Shown piece by piece: positions 21,296 through 31,216 of a stretch of DNA of 57,999 nucleotides. Source of the stretch: Owenia fusiformis (Eukaryota; Annelida; Polychaeta; Sabellida; Oweniidae). Location of the stretch: positions 28,649,986-28,707,984 of the forward strand of contig CAIIXF020000004.1 in assembly GCA_903813345.2 (NCBI GenBank), given 5' to 3'. The notes beneath the pieces were generated by a model that worked only from the letters and a program-made list of their open reading frames with translations, had not been told where the DNA came from and searched no databases. A program made the position numbers and the translations under genes. How positions within the stretch are numbered: the first letter of the stretch is position 1; each line of letters begins with the position of its first letter.

Positions 21296-21433
21296 TGCAA
21301 GGCCCGGGTGAAGTGTTATTGGGGTGGTGAAGAGGTCTGGCAAATGCGCCCCTGTGGCACCAAGACCAGGTCCCTGGATGACATCAACAGGCATTTCAGA
21401 GAGATGCATGAAAAGAGCTTCTGCGAGGATTGA
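21296..21433 (+). CDS. possible terminal exon with a Cys/His motif
   Basis: Preceded by a pyrimidine-rich acceptor (GTTGTTCTCTTTATACTTCCATGAG). The frame reads CKARVKCYWGGEEVW ... GTKTRSLDDINRHFREMHEK and stops at TGA 21431-21433. The spacing C-x13-C-x12-H-x4-H is zinc-finger-like, but the family is not recognised. It may be the last exon of the kinase-associated gene. The antisense ORF 21281-21469 is a shadow. Confidence 0.4.
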   Translation, partial: CKARVKCYWGGEEVWQMRPCGTKTRSLDDINRHFREMHEKSFCED

Positions 21434-21470
21434 GACTGCAGGGGCATGACGAAGATGGGATGATCCCACC

Positions 21471-21617
21471 AGTCAGTGAGAGCCAATCACTAGTCAGTGA
21501 GAGCTAATCACCAGTCAGTGAGAGCTAATCACCAGTCAGTGAGAGCTAATCACCAGTCAGTGAGAGCTAATCACCAGTCAGTGAGAGCTAATCACCAGTC
21601 AGTGAGAGCCAATCACC
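21471..21617. repeat. 21-bp minisatellite, seven copies
   Basis: Unit AGTCAGTGAGAGCTAATCACC, almost perfect, starts at 21471 and repeats every 21 bp. It begins about 40 bp after the stop of the preceding exon. The period is a multiple of three, but in-frame stops (TGA, TAA) prevent coding. Confidence 0.95.
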
Positions 21618-21746
21618 AGTCACCAGAAACATGTATGTGGTTTCTACGAGCAGCCTGGTCATTAAGATAAAGTTGGGAAAGGCTACTCACATGTATATCC
21701 TTGTCTTCCACTGGATGAGAAACAGATATTGCCAATATCTTAGAAC

Positions 21747-21788
21747 ATGACCAAGCATGCAGATGAAGCAAAAGAAACTGGAACTACT
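21747..21788 (+). CDS. possible first coding exon (14 codons)
   Basis: ATG at 21747 opens MTKHADEAKETGTT, followed at once by a perfect donor (ACT|GTAAGT). It ends in phase 0 and would join the strongly delimited exon at 22562-22627. Upstream of the ATG all frames are closed, as expected for a 5' UTR. Not recognised. Confidence 0.4.
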
Positions 21789-22561
21789 GTAAGTCATTAC
21801 ATTATTCAAAACATTTAGGACAAGAAGTAACAATGTTAAGTGAAACCTGAAATCAAAACTGTTTTATACAAACTCCTATCTCAAACAATTCCCTAGTGTC
21901 CTATTGCATAAAATTTATATACATGTATTCCACCCCACCCCCCATATTAAATATAACCTCTGTTTAACATTAATATAGATCATTCAACAAAATTATTTAT
22001 GTTGAAGGAAATTAAACTCAATTTACAGGTAAAAGGTTTCCCTATTACCCTTCATTTCAACAACTTCAATGAGACAATGGATAGACTGGTTGGAGACTGG
22101 CTACATGGGGTGTAGACTGGCTATATGGGGTGTATACTCCTCTGGATTCTAGTTTCAAGAAATAATCCTCATGGTCCAAAGCCTCATTAGAAGTCTAGGG
22201 AAATTGGATAATGTGATAGTTTGGGACTAATTGGGATGCATATCATTCATGCCATGGACTTTTGAGCACTGGATATTAAACCTATACAGATAGCCCTTCA
22301 TTGTGATGGGCTGTCCAGAGAAAAAATTAATAATGTCAGAGGGCACAGCTGATGGCAGGTAGTCCGCTTAAAAGATTACAGAGGTTCTGCGTTCAGGCCC
22401 AAGACTTTCATAGTCATGACTGATTCATGAACAAGGATAAAAATATGAACATGTAAAGTAAACAGTTAATTTTATTATATGTTTGAAAAGAAGATGAATT
22501 TCATTACTTAAAATGTGTTACATTATTAGTATTTATTTTTTTGTTTTTTTCTGATTTACAG

Positions 22562-22627
22562 GACATTCTTAGCAAATTCTATGATGACGTGAACAACAAG
22601 AGAAATGTTGGGACACGTCTTGCCTGG
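22562..22627 (+). CDS. 22-codon exon
   Basis: A very strong acceptor (TTTTTTTCTGATTTACAG) ends at 22561 and donor TGG|GTGAGA follows 22627. The frame reads DILSKFYDDVNNKRNVGTRL and ends AW, phase 0 to phase 0, compatible with the exon at 21747-21788. Function unknown. Confidence 0.5.
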
Positions 22628-23416
22628 GTGAGAAATAAATTTTTGACTATTATTTTCTCGAGAACTGATGAACCAAATTAATTGAAAATTTGTATAAAGT
22701 AGCCGAAGATTATTGGTAGGTTATTGGTAGATTATAGGTACAAATATAATAAAAAGGCTAAGAAAAAATATGCTTATGATCATAACTAATGATTGAATAT
22801 GAATTCACATAATGATAAATAGATAGGGTAATGCTGGTTAATGCAGGACATTCATAATAAAAATGTTAAATTGAGGTAATTAAATTAAAACGATTGAAGG
22901 GAGGAATCCATTGAAGGGATCATGAATAACTATAAACTCATTGAACAATTCATTAATTAAAATGAAAGGGTATCGCATATATTAACTTATCCAGAGTGTT
23001 ACATGACAAGAATGTAACTAGTAAGATAGTAAGAGGTACCATCAGTATCATATAATAAATACACTGATACAATCGCTAGGAAAATATTTAATTACAACAA
23101 AACTGTATCAGATTTTGACCACTCTGACTTTGATGAAATGATTTGTAATTGTAAAGATTCCCATTTTAAGTATGAGCCCCATAAACATGTCTTAACAGGT
23201 AACTTAGACATAATATCTGATAGTAAATTTAGAAATTTAATTAGGTAGATGGATGAATTGATATTAATAATCAATATACGAGTGAGATTTGAAAATTGTA
23301 GCATCAAAAACTATCAGATGTATTCATCCCATAATAAGACCCATCTCCCCATATCTTTATTTGGAATATTTGCAATAATATGTGCAGAAAAAGATATAAT
23401 TTGTTACAAATAAAGG
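22628..23416. other. intron-like, no gene seen
   Basis: AT-rich. Contains three tandem TTATTGGTAG-like words (about 22710-22735). The minus ORF 23092-23307 is unsupported. Confidence 0.4.
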
Positions 23417-23640
23417 GTGAGCCAAACAAATAATAAAACATATGGAACTATGCTGCGGGACCATAATCGTATAAAACTAAGGGGACAGATAATGGCAGAA
23501 CTTCTATTGAATGATGAAATCACAAAAATAGAAGTGTATCAAACCCTCCCTTGTCTATGGGACACGCAAGAGAAATCGTATATGAACAGGAATCTTAAGG
23601 ATGTTGCACAAAAATCGCTTCTACAAAAATTTTCTGTCTG
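23417..23640 (+). CDS. exon or relic encoding a MADF-like segment
   Basis: The frame contains IKLRGQIMAELLLNDEITKI then EVYQTLPCLWDTQEKSYMNR, with the ...P-x-LWD...Y-x-N-R pattern of MADF (Myb/SANT-related) DNA-binding domains, common in invertebrate transcription factors and in Harbinger-type transposon accessory proteins. A donor (CTG|GTGAGT) follows 23640. The acceptor is unclear: an in-frame TAA lies at 23411 and only weak AG sites follow. The assignment to MADF is from motif recall. Confidence 0.45.
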
Positions 23641-23943
23641 GTGAGTATATGCCATATTGTACCTGTGTTGTATATTGTACTTGTGTTGTATGGCATTGTA
23701 TCGAATAACATCCTATATTGTGTGTGTTTTTCGTATTGTACGAAATTGTATATACTTAGTGTATATGTGTTGTATCGTATTGTATTACATTATGTATGCT
23801 TATTGTAGTTGTGTTGTATCGTGCTGTTTTGTGCTGTATATTGTACGTGTGTAGTACTTGTTTTGTTTTTCTAAACTGTAAATGTAAATTTATATGTGTA
23901 TAATGTATATGTATACACTCTGTATATGTGTATAGTGTATATA
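23641..23943. repeat. TTGTGTTGTATTGTA-rich low-complexity tract
   Basis: Degenerate reiteration of TTGTA, TTGTGTTGTA and GTATATGTGTATA words. The ORF 23657-23854 (Cys/Tyr/Val-rich) is compositional. Confidence 0.7.
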
Positions 23944-23949
23944 GAGATT

Positions 23950-23999
23950 ATCCTATATGAGGTTCAGGATATTCAAAAATCCTGAACCGACTATAGGAT
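23950..23999. repeat. 21-bp-arm hairpin
   Basis: ATCCTATATGAGGTTCAGGA at 23950 is mirrored by TCCTGAACCGACTATAGGAT ending 23999, with an 8-nt loop. It resembles the hairpins of the 15.2-16.0 kb block in its GGATAT/TATCC words. Confidence 0.6.
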
Positions 24000-24003
24000 G
24001 ATC

Positions 24004-24928
24004 TGTTTATCCCATACCAATCACATTGTTCAATAGGCCATAGTTCAGAAATTTTGCAACTAATCGTGGAACTATTTTAAAATATTCATGTCCAGTTAAT
24101 TGTATTCTTGTCCGTAGCTGGATTTTCCTGTTCAAATCTCTGATCATTAGCGGGGCATACTGCTCCTTCCCTTCTTTTAAACATCAAACGGTTGTCTGCG
24201 TTTTTCTCCATTGTAGTTTACAGTATGGGAATGTTACAGAAAAGAACCAATACGGGAACAGCAATTATGACGTAGCGGGCTGCGGAGGAAATAATGTCAA
24301 ATCTTGCTTTTGATGCTTGTCATGATAAAGAAGTTCAATTCTTTATGCAGGAAACATAAAAAAATAAAAAAGGGTAAAGTTTAAAAGCTTAAGCGTAAAG
24401 GAAATTAATAAACCCTATCACAAAATAACTGAAAAGGGAAAAAAATAATTTGACAGATGTGGACATGTGAGACTTAAAGAAAGCACATAATACTTAGTAA
24501 GACTGTGGTCCAAAGGCAAATCTATTTTTAAGGTGGTGACATTTTGTCATGTTACTGCCTTGTTATTAATGTCTTGGGAAAAACTAATTCAAATTGTGAT
24601 CAAGTGAAAAACGATATTCCCATGCTAATCACTATTTTTTTGTTTAAAATCAGTTCCAGCCTAATTTCATCTATCCAGTAAATCATGCCACCTTTTGGTA
24701 CTAATAAGAAGTTGCTTTACTGGACAAACTGTTTTGAATAACAATATTTTGAAATATGTATCTTCAGGTTTGTTTTGAAGATTTTTAAGACAATGAATAG
24801 GCCTTAGTTGAACAAAATAAATTGATCACTACACTCTTTTTATATCAGGCTATAATGAAGATCTCATGGCTGAGCTTGCAAACCTTCTAATGCGTTAAAA
24901 GAGGCCATACTTATAGTCCAATCCTTTA
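24004..24928. other. no gene seen
   Basis: AT-rich with no open frame of note and no inverted repeat recognised. Confidence 0.45.
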
Positions 24929-25039
24929 ATGGCCCGACCACTATCAATGGAGGAACCATTTCATGACAAGCAGGAAGTGTTTGACCTGCGCCAGCAACGA
25001 GCAAGATTTGTAAACGTAGAAGACCAAGAAGGAGAATGA
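24929..25039 (+). CDS. short coding-like ORF (36 codons)
   Basis: ATG-initiated frame MARPLSMEEPFHDKQEVFDL continuing RQQRARFVNV and ending at TGA 25037-25039. The composition is protein-like, unlike the AT-rich surroundings. It may be the last exon of the gene begun near 21747, but no clean acceptor was found. Another coding-like patch follows at about 25175-25270 with two plausible frames. Function unknown. Confidence 0.3.
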   Translation: MARPLSMEEPFHDKQEVFDLRQQRARFVNVEDQEGE

Positions 25040-25878
25040 ACTTTGGACTGTGTTTTTATTATGTCCCCACCACATAGATTGGTATGTCTGTGGATGAATT
25101 GTAATTAACATTTTGCATATCCTGGAGACCAGAAGACCATCTATAAATAAATCATCAGAGTGTAGGACTTATATGCATTTATGCTGCAGCAAGGCAAGGC
25201 CCACGCACAGGCAGTACAAATGAGAGCAGACCAAAAACTAAGAGACTGTGCAATCCAGAGGAAATGTGAATACCAATGGTTACATTAATTTTTAATAATT
25301 TTTTTGCAGCCATTTGGACATCCATATAAATAAATTATTCAACGATTTTATTTAAGACAAAATTAAAATCATTGACCCCACAAACTAGAACTGATATCCA
25401 AAACGAATGTTCTATCTGCTCTAGAAGTTTAGATCAAAAGTTACATATTCACTTCTGTATCATTAAACATTTGTGGATTATCATCAAACATTATTAGATC
25501 GACATTATAGGATTATACAAAAATAAAGTACATTGTTATATATCAATTGCAGTTTCTGTTATCTTTGAATGTAACATTACTTAACTCTAGTTGCCAGGGA
25601 TACGATGGGGCAGGGAATATATCCAGTGACAGCCTTGGTGTTTAGGCTGAAATCTCTACACACACTGCTGTTCCCATGTTTTAGACCTTCTTATCACCCA
25701 TTCATCAAAGGACATTGAAGAAAAAAGACTGTGAGCTGCAGGCAACTTGGCACTCTGATGCCAAGTTATACCTTGTCATCAGAAGCTTTTACCTTAGTAA
25801 TAGTAAATAGTGAAATAACGAGTGATATTCATGAGTTTCTCTGCTTTTTGTGCATATTTATTAGCTTTGCATATATAG
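25040..25878. other. mostly no gene; coding-like patch at 25175-25270
   Basis: Around 25175-25270 one frame reads AARQGPRTGSTNESRPKTKR and another QQGKAHAQAVQMRADQKLRD; neither has clear splice borders. The rest shows nothing. Confidence 0.3.
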
Positions 25879-26107
25879 GACTTTCTGAAGGAACTCAGCC
25901 GAGCTTACAAGGAGCAACAACATCAATTGATCAGTCTGCAGAGAATACTGATGATCTGGCCCCATCACCCAAATCTGTATGAAGCACTCAGCATTTTGGT
26001 GTGGCACTCCCCAGGATGATAAATTCCTGACATCCTGTCGAGAACATGTTAATGAGGAGATTGGCGACCTCCCACCAAAGATGCTCAACTCATTTGTGAA
26101 AAATTAG
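25879..26107 (+). pseudogene. unrecognised exon broken by a one-base frameshift
   Basis: After an acceptor (TTTGCATATATAG, ending 25878) one frame reads SEGTQPSLQGATTSIDQSAE then NTDDLAPSPKSV and hits TGA at about 25980. One frame over, the text continues immediately as KHSAFWCGTPQDDKFLTSCR then EHVNEEIGDLPPKMLNSFVK and N, ending at TAG 26105-26107. The two halves look like one coding stretch with a one-base loss near 25979. A donor-like GTATGA at 25977 is an alternative explanation (end of an exon). The antisense ORF 25861-26088 is a shadow. Confidence 0.4.
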
Positions 26108-27174
26108 CCCGAAAAAATCCCAGTTGTTGGGATATTTCCCAACAAACGTAGTAGAAAACTGATTCTCAATCAAAACCAAGTTCGATGGTGGGAAAGGGGT
26201 AAACAGGTTAGTTTGAAAGCAGGTCTGAAAACAGGAATTCCACAGAGTTGCAAATCCCACAAAACAAAACATGTTTTGAGAAATAGTGGCCATCTTGAAA
26301 AAACATTTATTCAGCATTATTTTCCTTTGTTTCTTGGTATCAGCATATAACATTTAAATAAATCTGTGAACTGGAGTTACCAAACATTTTTTTACGAAAT
26401 ATGGCGGCTATTGTGAGATCATATTGAAAATTCCTAGTACACCCATAATGCATAAGCCAAAAATATGTGAATCAAATCCATCAAGCGGAATTTCAGTTAT
26501 CGGACAGACAAATGGACCAATGCATGGACGTACAGGCAGATGTCTTCTGTATAGAAATTCTCAGGGACTTCAATTAATAAGTTACCTTGATACATATTTC
26601 AAAAATCAACAATATCCCAAATTATAATAACTATTAACATCACTATTATAATAAATTTGTTCCAATGAAAGCAATATCAAATCCTTAGTCTGAGTGACTG
26701 ACCATGGCCAATACATATATATGCTATTCAGGTGAAATATAACTCATGTAAAATATATGTATGCTTTTTCAGAGATGTCAGGAAAATTGACGAGGTAAAA
26801 GGGAATACAGAATTATTCAATGCATGTGTTAAGGACCAAAAGTTGTAATGTAACAGTAATCGTCATATTTGAAATAAAGACCTTAACATACATAAGGCTA
26901 AGTGAATAAAATTCATCAACAGAGGAGAAGGATCAAGTAGAATTTCTAACTATTCAACACTTGATCATTCAATTAGGGAAGGCTGCTTTGCAAGGGATGG
27001 TCATCACTTAAATCCAAAATGGGTCAGACATTTTGTTAAAAGCATTGTAAACATCGACCTCCTCACAGAAATCTTAATGTAACTATTTGCTAATACATAC
27101 GTTATGTAAACCTACATTTCTCATATCCAAAAAGTATTAAAATCATTAATAAGTAACAATTATGTTAAAGCAAC
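26108..27174. other. no gene seen
   Basis: AT-rich. The ORFs at 26090-26353 (minus) and 26424-26627 lack splice or domain support. Confidence 0.4.
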
Positions 27175-27492
27175 ATGGTTGATATGATTCAATATATTGA
27201 CTGCACCAATGTTCCTCCTGTGGTCACTAAATGGATTAAAGAGCCATATGGTCCTGACCCATGTTGTTGGAAGGCAAAACTAGCGGGTATAGAGGCTGAA
27301 CCTGCCATGTGAGGGAAGGAGGCAACACAAGCTAGTACCTAGGATGGTCCCGCCATGGGAGGGAAGGAGGCAACACCAGCAAGTATCGAGGCTGAACCTA
27401 CCATGGGAGGGGAGAAGGTAATATCAGCGAGTGAGTTGGAGTCTGGACCCATATTGGAAGGGATCGAGACTACAAAGGTGTACAGTGACTAA
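27175..27492 (+). pseudogene. decayed coding exon with a 16-residue tandem repeat
   Basis: The frame starts MVDMIQYIDCTNVPPVVTKW then IKEPYGPDPCCWK and enters about four 48-bp repeats, each encoding GGKEATPASIEAEPTM-like residues. It ends ETTKVYSD at TAA 27490-27492. Two in-frame stops, TGA 27310-27312 and TAG 27340-27342, interrupt repeats one and two, while frame is kept throughout. The precise 48-bp period in frame argues for a formerly translated repeat. No family recognised. Confidence 0.45.
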
Positions 27493-27850
27493 GTTAATAA
27501 TCTTACAATTTGATTTCATTTTTTCGGTAGGGATAGACTCAATTACTAGTGGATGAATTTTCTTCATTTGTTGGAAAGATGAACTTTCATAGTAAATTGA
27601 TGAAAACAGTAGTTTTATGCAACAGAAAAATTTTCAAAATGGCAACTGTTTCATAAATGGTTGTAATTTTGCAAAAATCCAAGCATTACATTTTCTTGAT
27701 TCTGAGATCTTTCTGAAGTATAGCTATATTATAATCAAAAAATGAAAGCCAATTAAGAGTAGATTGCAAGTTTTATATTGGTTTTCTGATTCTGACATCA
27801 GAAAATACAAAATTCTGATATTTCTCTTTATTATATATCTCAAATCTTTG
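27493..27850. other. no gene seen
   Basis: AT-rich spacer between the repeat-coding relic and the TA-flanked element. Confidence 0.4.
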
Positions 27851-27852
27851 TA

Positions 27853-28675
27853 CAGTAAAACCTGTCCGATGGAATACCTCTCTGTAGGGAAAACCTATGA
27901 ACAAGGAATGCTTTTCAAAAGAACCGAATATTTTTCCATTGACTTACATGTTAACAGACCCTCTCTGTAGGGAAAACCTCTGAACAGGGAATAAGGAACA
28001 CTATTTTGGGGCAAATTATGAAAATTCACCTGTGAACAAGGAATATTGGTGACACTGTATATTCCATTATTTTTCAGAGGTGTGAAAGTCTTAAGCCAAT
28101 ATCTGAATATAAAAAGCTTTGATTAATATGATTGAGATAAAGATATGCCAATTGTTTACATGATGGAGCATCTGACCCACTGTTAATTAACCTGATTTAT
28201 TTTAAAACTAATACTAATCTGTTTGTTACTTATTATCATGACACTAATTCTTCCTTTCAAAAACCTAATTGCATCAAATCAGTTGTGATAATCTAGGGAC
28301 TGACACAATTATTTTATGGAGATAACAGATAGTAAGTACATGGTCATGTTGAGCCAAATCTCTTTAAATCTTTTACTGATCCAACTTCTAGATGAAACTT
28401 GAAATTCAGTTCTTAGCAATATATATCTACACATCTTATCAATAATTACATCAACTAGACATCATCAGACGCTAGCAGCAGCTAAAATCAAAATGGGGAG
28501 AATGTAACCAAGTATGGAGCCAGCATTTGTAAAATCAATCAATATATATATACAAATATGCTTATTCGGCAAGTTTGAGATTGCTGAAAGTGCGGCCCCT
28601 CTCAATAGGGAAAACCTCTGAACAAGGAAACTTTCCCCCAGTCCCAAGAGCATTCCCTGTTCGCAGGTTTTACTG
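27853..28675. mobile_element. 823-bp TA-flanked non-autonomous element
   Basis: Left end CAGTAAAACCTG at 27853 and right end CAGGTTTTACTG to 28675 are inverted copies, with TA on both sides. Inside, the words GGGAAAACCTCTGAACA(A/G)GGAA recur at about 27886, 27969, 28030 and 28607, with an inverted CCCTGTTCGCAGG near the right end. Termini and TA site are Tc1/mariner-like. ORFs inside (minus 28465-28761) are unsupported. Confidence 0.6.
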
Positions 28676-28688
28676 TATATTAATACAG

Positions 28689-28782
28689 ATGAGGCTTTTG
28701 AGTTTGCTACAACAGTGTCTGGGATGGAGATCAAGGATCTTGTGACAAGGGAGCTCCACATATTGAATGGGATAACCAGTGG
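28689..28782 (+). CDS. possible 31-codon exon
   Basis: Acceptor ...TATTAATACAG ends at 28688, just outside the preceding element; donor GTGG|GTAAAT follows 28782. The frame reads DEAFEFATTVSGMEIKDLVT then RELHILNGITSG. Composition is protein-like and the product is not recognised. The antisense ORF 28465-28761 overlaps it. Confidence 0.35.
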
Positions 28783-28861
28783 GTAAATAAACTGATGGTG
28801 TCACAACATATTTATCAAAAACAAGTCAAGAAGTAAGTCTCTTAAGCATGAAGTATTATAA

Positions 28862-29250
28862 GTTTCAGTTTCAGTTTAGATTTATTTCTACCCACACCTG
28901 TGAGTATAAATACATATACAATATACATGTAATACAAAATTGATACAATATCAAATGACAGTTATTTAGTTTAATCCTTTCAAAATGCATTGTAAAAATT
29001 TACTTAGTTGAATTGTATATGTTTTGTTTGTAAATAGTTCAATTAATTTATACATATTTGGCCTGTTTTGAAAGTATGGTTTTAAATATTTCTCCCTTTG
29101 ATCTTTAAATAATAAGCATTCTAGTATAAAATGATATTCATCACCTAATTTGTTACAATGTTTACATATTCTTGAAAGTCTTGGTATATTATTGTACCTT
29201 CCAATTTCTATTGGTAAATTATGATTTGACATCCTAAATTTTGTCATGTA
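28862..29250 (-). mobile_element. 5'-truncated non-LTR retrotransposon, 3' end
   Basis: The minus strand carries only the last coding part and 3' UTR of a LINE. The 3' end finishes in short tandem AAACTG units (AAACTGAAACTGAAACT at about 28862-28880), as in CR1/L2-like elements that end in a microsatellite rather than poly(A). The 5' end is cut at about 29250, directly against a different coding block, as expected for incomplete reverse transcription. Confidence 0.75.
28966..29247 (-). pseudogene. C-terminal tail of a non-LTR reverse transcriptase ORF2
   Basis: The frame reads MTKFRMSNHNLPIEIGRYNN ... RICKHCNKLGDEYHFILECL ... REKYLKPYF and ends normally. The CKHC...H...C pattern (C-x2-C-x9-H-x4-C) is the zinc-knuckle-like segment found after the RT domain in many invertebrate LINEs, where it helps bind template RNA. 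The RT and endonuclease domains are absent, so this is a dead-on-arrival copy. Confidence 0.75.
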
Positions 29251-29417
29251 AGTTAAAAGACAGACTGAGGAAACAAAAAAAGCGTGAAGATGAAAGACAA
29301 ATAGCTAGGAAAGACACAGATCATATAGAAGTAATTAGAAAGAAGAAAAGAGAGGAAGTGAGGAAGTTAGTACATCATAAAAAGATGTACAAGAAGCTTT
29401 TTTCCCATCAATATGAA
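29250..29417 (+). CDS. Lys/Arg/Glu-rich coiled-coil-like coding block
   Basis: The frame reads LKDRLRKQKKREDERQIARK then DTDHIEVIRKKKREEVRKLV, a highly charged helix, then degrades after SHQYEMF. Its start is abutted by the truncated LINE, so the upstream exon border may have been lost. It may be an upstream exon of the zinc-motif gene at 29677-30300. Exact limits uncertain. Confidence 0.35.
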
Positions 29418-29676
29418 ATGTTTGATATTTATTTAGTTATTCAAAATTCATTTATTTTAGCTATTCCACAAGTCTGCCTCATATGTATAACAGTGTCATT
29501 CTTTAAATAAAAACATTTCATGATTTAAAGATATCCCATCCAGAATTGATTTGGTCCTTAGGCATCCTTAGGTCAGGAAAAGTTGCTATTCCAGGTTGAC
29601 GAAGTTCTGCTTTAAGCTACTGATGATATATAAAGTAACTTTTCATCATGTTACATCAAATGCATACTCAAAACAG

Positions 29677-30004
29677 TATGGGGGCAAATCAGTTCCATTT
29701 TCACCAGAAAAGAAAATGGATGAAAATGATAGTGAAACTAAAGTAGGTCAAAGTAGTTTTCACATGAAAAGGTTGTGCAGTGAAAGGGGCAAACCATGGC
29801 GTCTCTCAAATGAGCCATGGTTTGCCCTGAAGAGGTCCAAAACAAGGGCCAGAAAGTGTGGAGGTTGTAAATCAGCATTTGGTGATGAGAAAATTATTTT
29901 AAAACACAAAGAGAAAGACTTTACAGCGGGTTCTGATGTTGTTACCCCTCTGTCAGGTTACAGATATTATCACCTGGATAAAATATGTGTTCAACTTCGG
30001 CATG
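29677..30004 (+). CDS. penultimate exon of a zinc-motif gene
   Basis: Acceptor ...CATACTCAAAACAG ends at 29676; donor CATG|GTAACC follows 30004. The frame (phase 0 in, one base out) begins YGGKSVPFSPEKKMDENDSE, has a basic middle, then RKCGGCKSAFGDEKIILKHK and SGYRYYHLDKICVQLRH. The C-x2-C ... H-x-E/K ... YYH-x4-C arrangement matches a zinc-binding module common in uncharacterised, often repetitive, mollusc and cnidarian proteins. Splicing to 30161 restores a single frame across the junction (CAT G|GA AAC). The longer ORF 29596-30033 includes intron at both sides. Role unknown; nucleic-acid binding is a guess. Confidence 0.6.
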
Positions 30005-30160
30005 GTAACCAGTACAATATTCTAAATTATTAAAAGAGAAAGCTAACATTGACTTATCCATATGAAACAAATATTCTGGAATCTATGTGTTTTTTTCTTG
30101 GAACTACATTTTGATTGAAAACTAATTTTGCCTAATAGATGAATGTTTTATTCATTGCAG

Positions 30161-30300
30161 GAAACAGCTTTGATAACCCACGGTTAACAATAGCCATCAC
30201 ACAGTCAAACCTAGATTTCTGTATAAAGCTTGATGGAATGGGTGATACCAAGCCAATCTTCAAGAAGGTGTGGCCAGGGTTGCCATCATATAATAAATAA
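30161..30300 (+). CDS. last exon of the zinc-motif gene
   Basis: Acceptor TTTTATTCATTGCAG ends at 30160. In the frame set by the previous exon the text is GNSFDNPRLTIAITQSNLDF then CIKLDGMGDTKPIFKKVWPG, ending LPSYNK at TAA 30298-30300. The phase match with 30004 and the uninterrupted frame support a real two-exon gene end. An AATAAA overlaps the stop region (30291-30299). Confidence 0.55.
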
Positions 30301-30701
30301 ACAACCCAATCTGCCTGCCATCAAACCTGCGACAGAAACCTTCAGGGCACATAATGCTGAAGAGGATGTTAGAATACTTCAGTTGTTATTCATAATAACT
30401 TAAATTTTCCAATTTAATATTGTTCAGAGTATGGCTTTGATTGATTCAAATCAATTGAGATATTAATAGATAATAATATATATTGAATCAATTTGTACTT
30501 GAATAAACGAATCTGCAGAAATTGTAGAGATATTTCTAAATAAATTTCCAATATGAATTTTTTGTTTCATCTGTTAACATGCCACCACGAAAACTCGATC
30601 TTTCAAGGTTAAAAAAGGGTTAAAGAAGAGGTGACACAATGCACCTTGCTATTCCCATTGCTTTAGAAGTCTTAGGTTAAACTGTCTTTGGGTATGCATT
30701 G

Positions 30702-30781
30702 GTAAAATATTTACCAAACCACCATGGGTCAGAAGGGGTATTATTTGGTAAAATGTTTACCAAACCACCATGGGTCAGAAG
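30702..30781. repeat. tandem duplication of about 43 bp
   Basis: GGTAAAATATTTACCAAACC followed by ACCATGGGTCAGAAG occurs twice in a row, nearly unchanged. Each unit contains a small palindrome (GGTAAA...TTTACC). Confidence 0.7.
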
Positions 30782-30956
30782 AACTTAGCCTTCCTGGTCA
30801 GACAGATGACTGCAACAAAGTAATTTAATAACAGGGGAAGGTCTACAAAGTAGTGTGCATTACTGTAACATATACGAGGGGTTATCATTAATTAGTGAGA
30901 CTTTTTTGAGGCAGCATCTTATATTCATTCAATTGCAATAAAACTTGGTAGGTATA

Positions 30957-31216
30957 CAGTACAGATCTTGCACCACATCACACGCCGGTGCGCCGCGGCG
31001 CAGAACTTCGGTGCATATACCGGTGCATCGGCGCAGAACTTCGGTGCATATACCGGTGCATCGGCGCATCTAATTCGGTGCATCGACCGGTGCACCGACC
31101 GGCGCATCTGGAGAAACGATCGATGCACCGATCGGTGCAACGGTGAAATCTGTCGGTGCATCGAAGGTTGCTCCGACCGGCGCATTTTGCTATTCGTTGC
31201 ATCGATCGGTGCATAG
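30957..31216. repeat. P2 left terminal palindrome array
   Basis: Starts CAGTACAGATCTTG, then GCGCCGCGGCGCAGAACTTC and two direct copies of CGCAGAACTTCGGTGCATAT (the unit also contains ACCGGTGCATCGG), then GATCGATGCACCGATCGGTG-type words to about 31216. Open in three or more frames on both strands; the ORFs at 30925-31220 are artefacts. Confidence 0.75.

Noticed and set aside
21471-21617. Possible CRISPR-like array (21-bp repeats)
   Set aside because: Units are contiguous with no variable spacers, and the genome is eukaryotic: a plain minisatellite.
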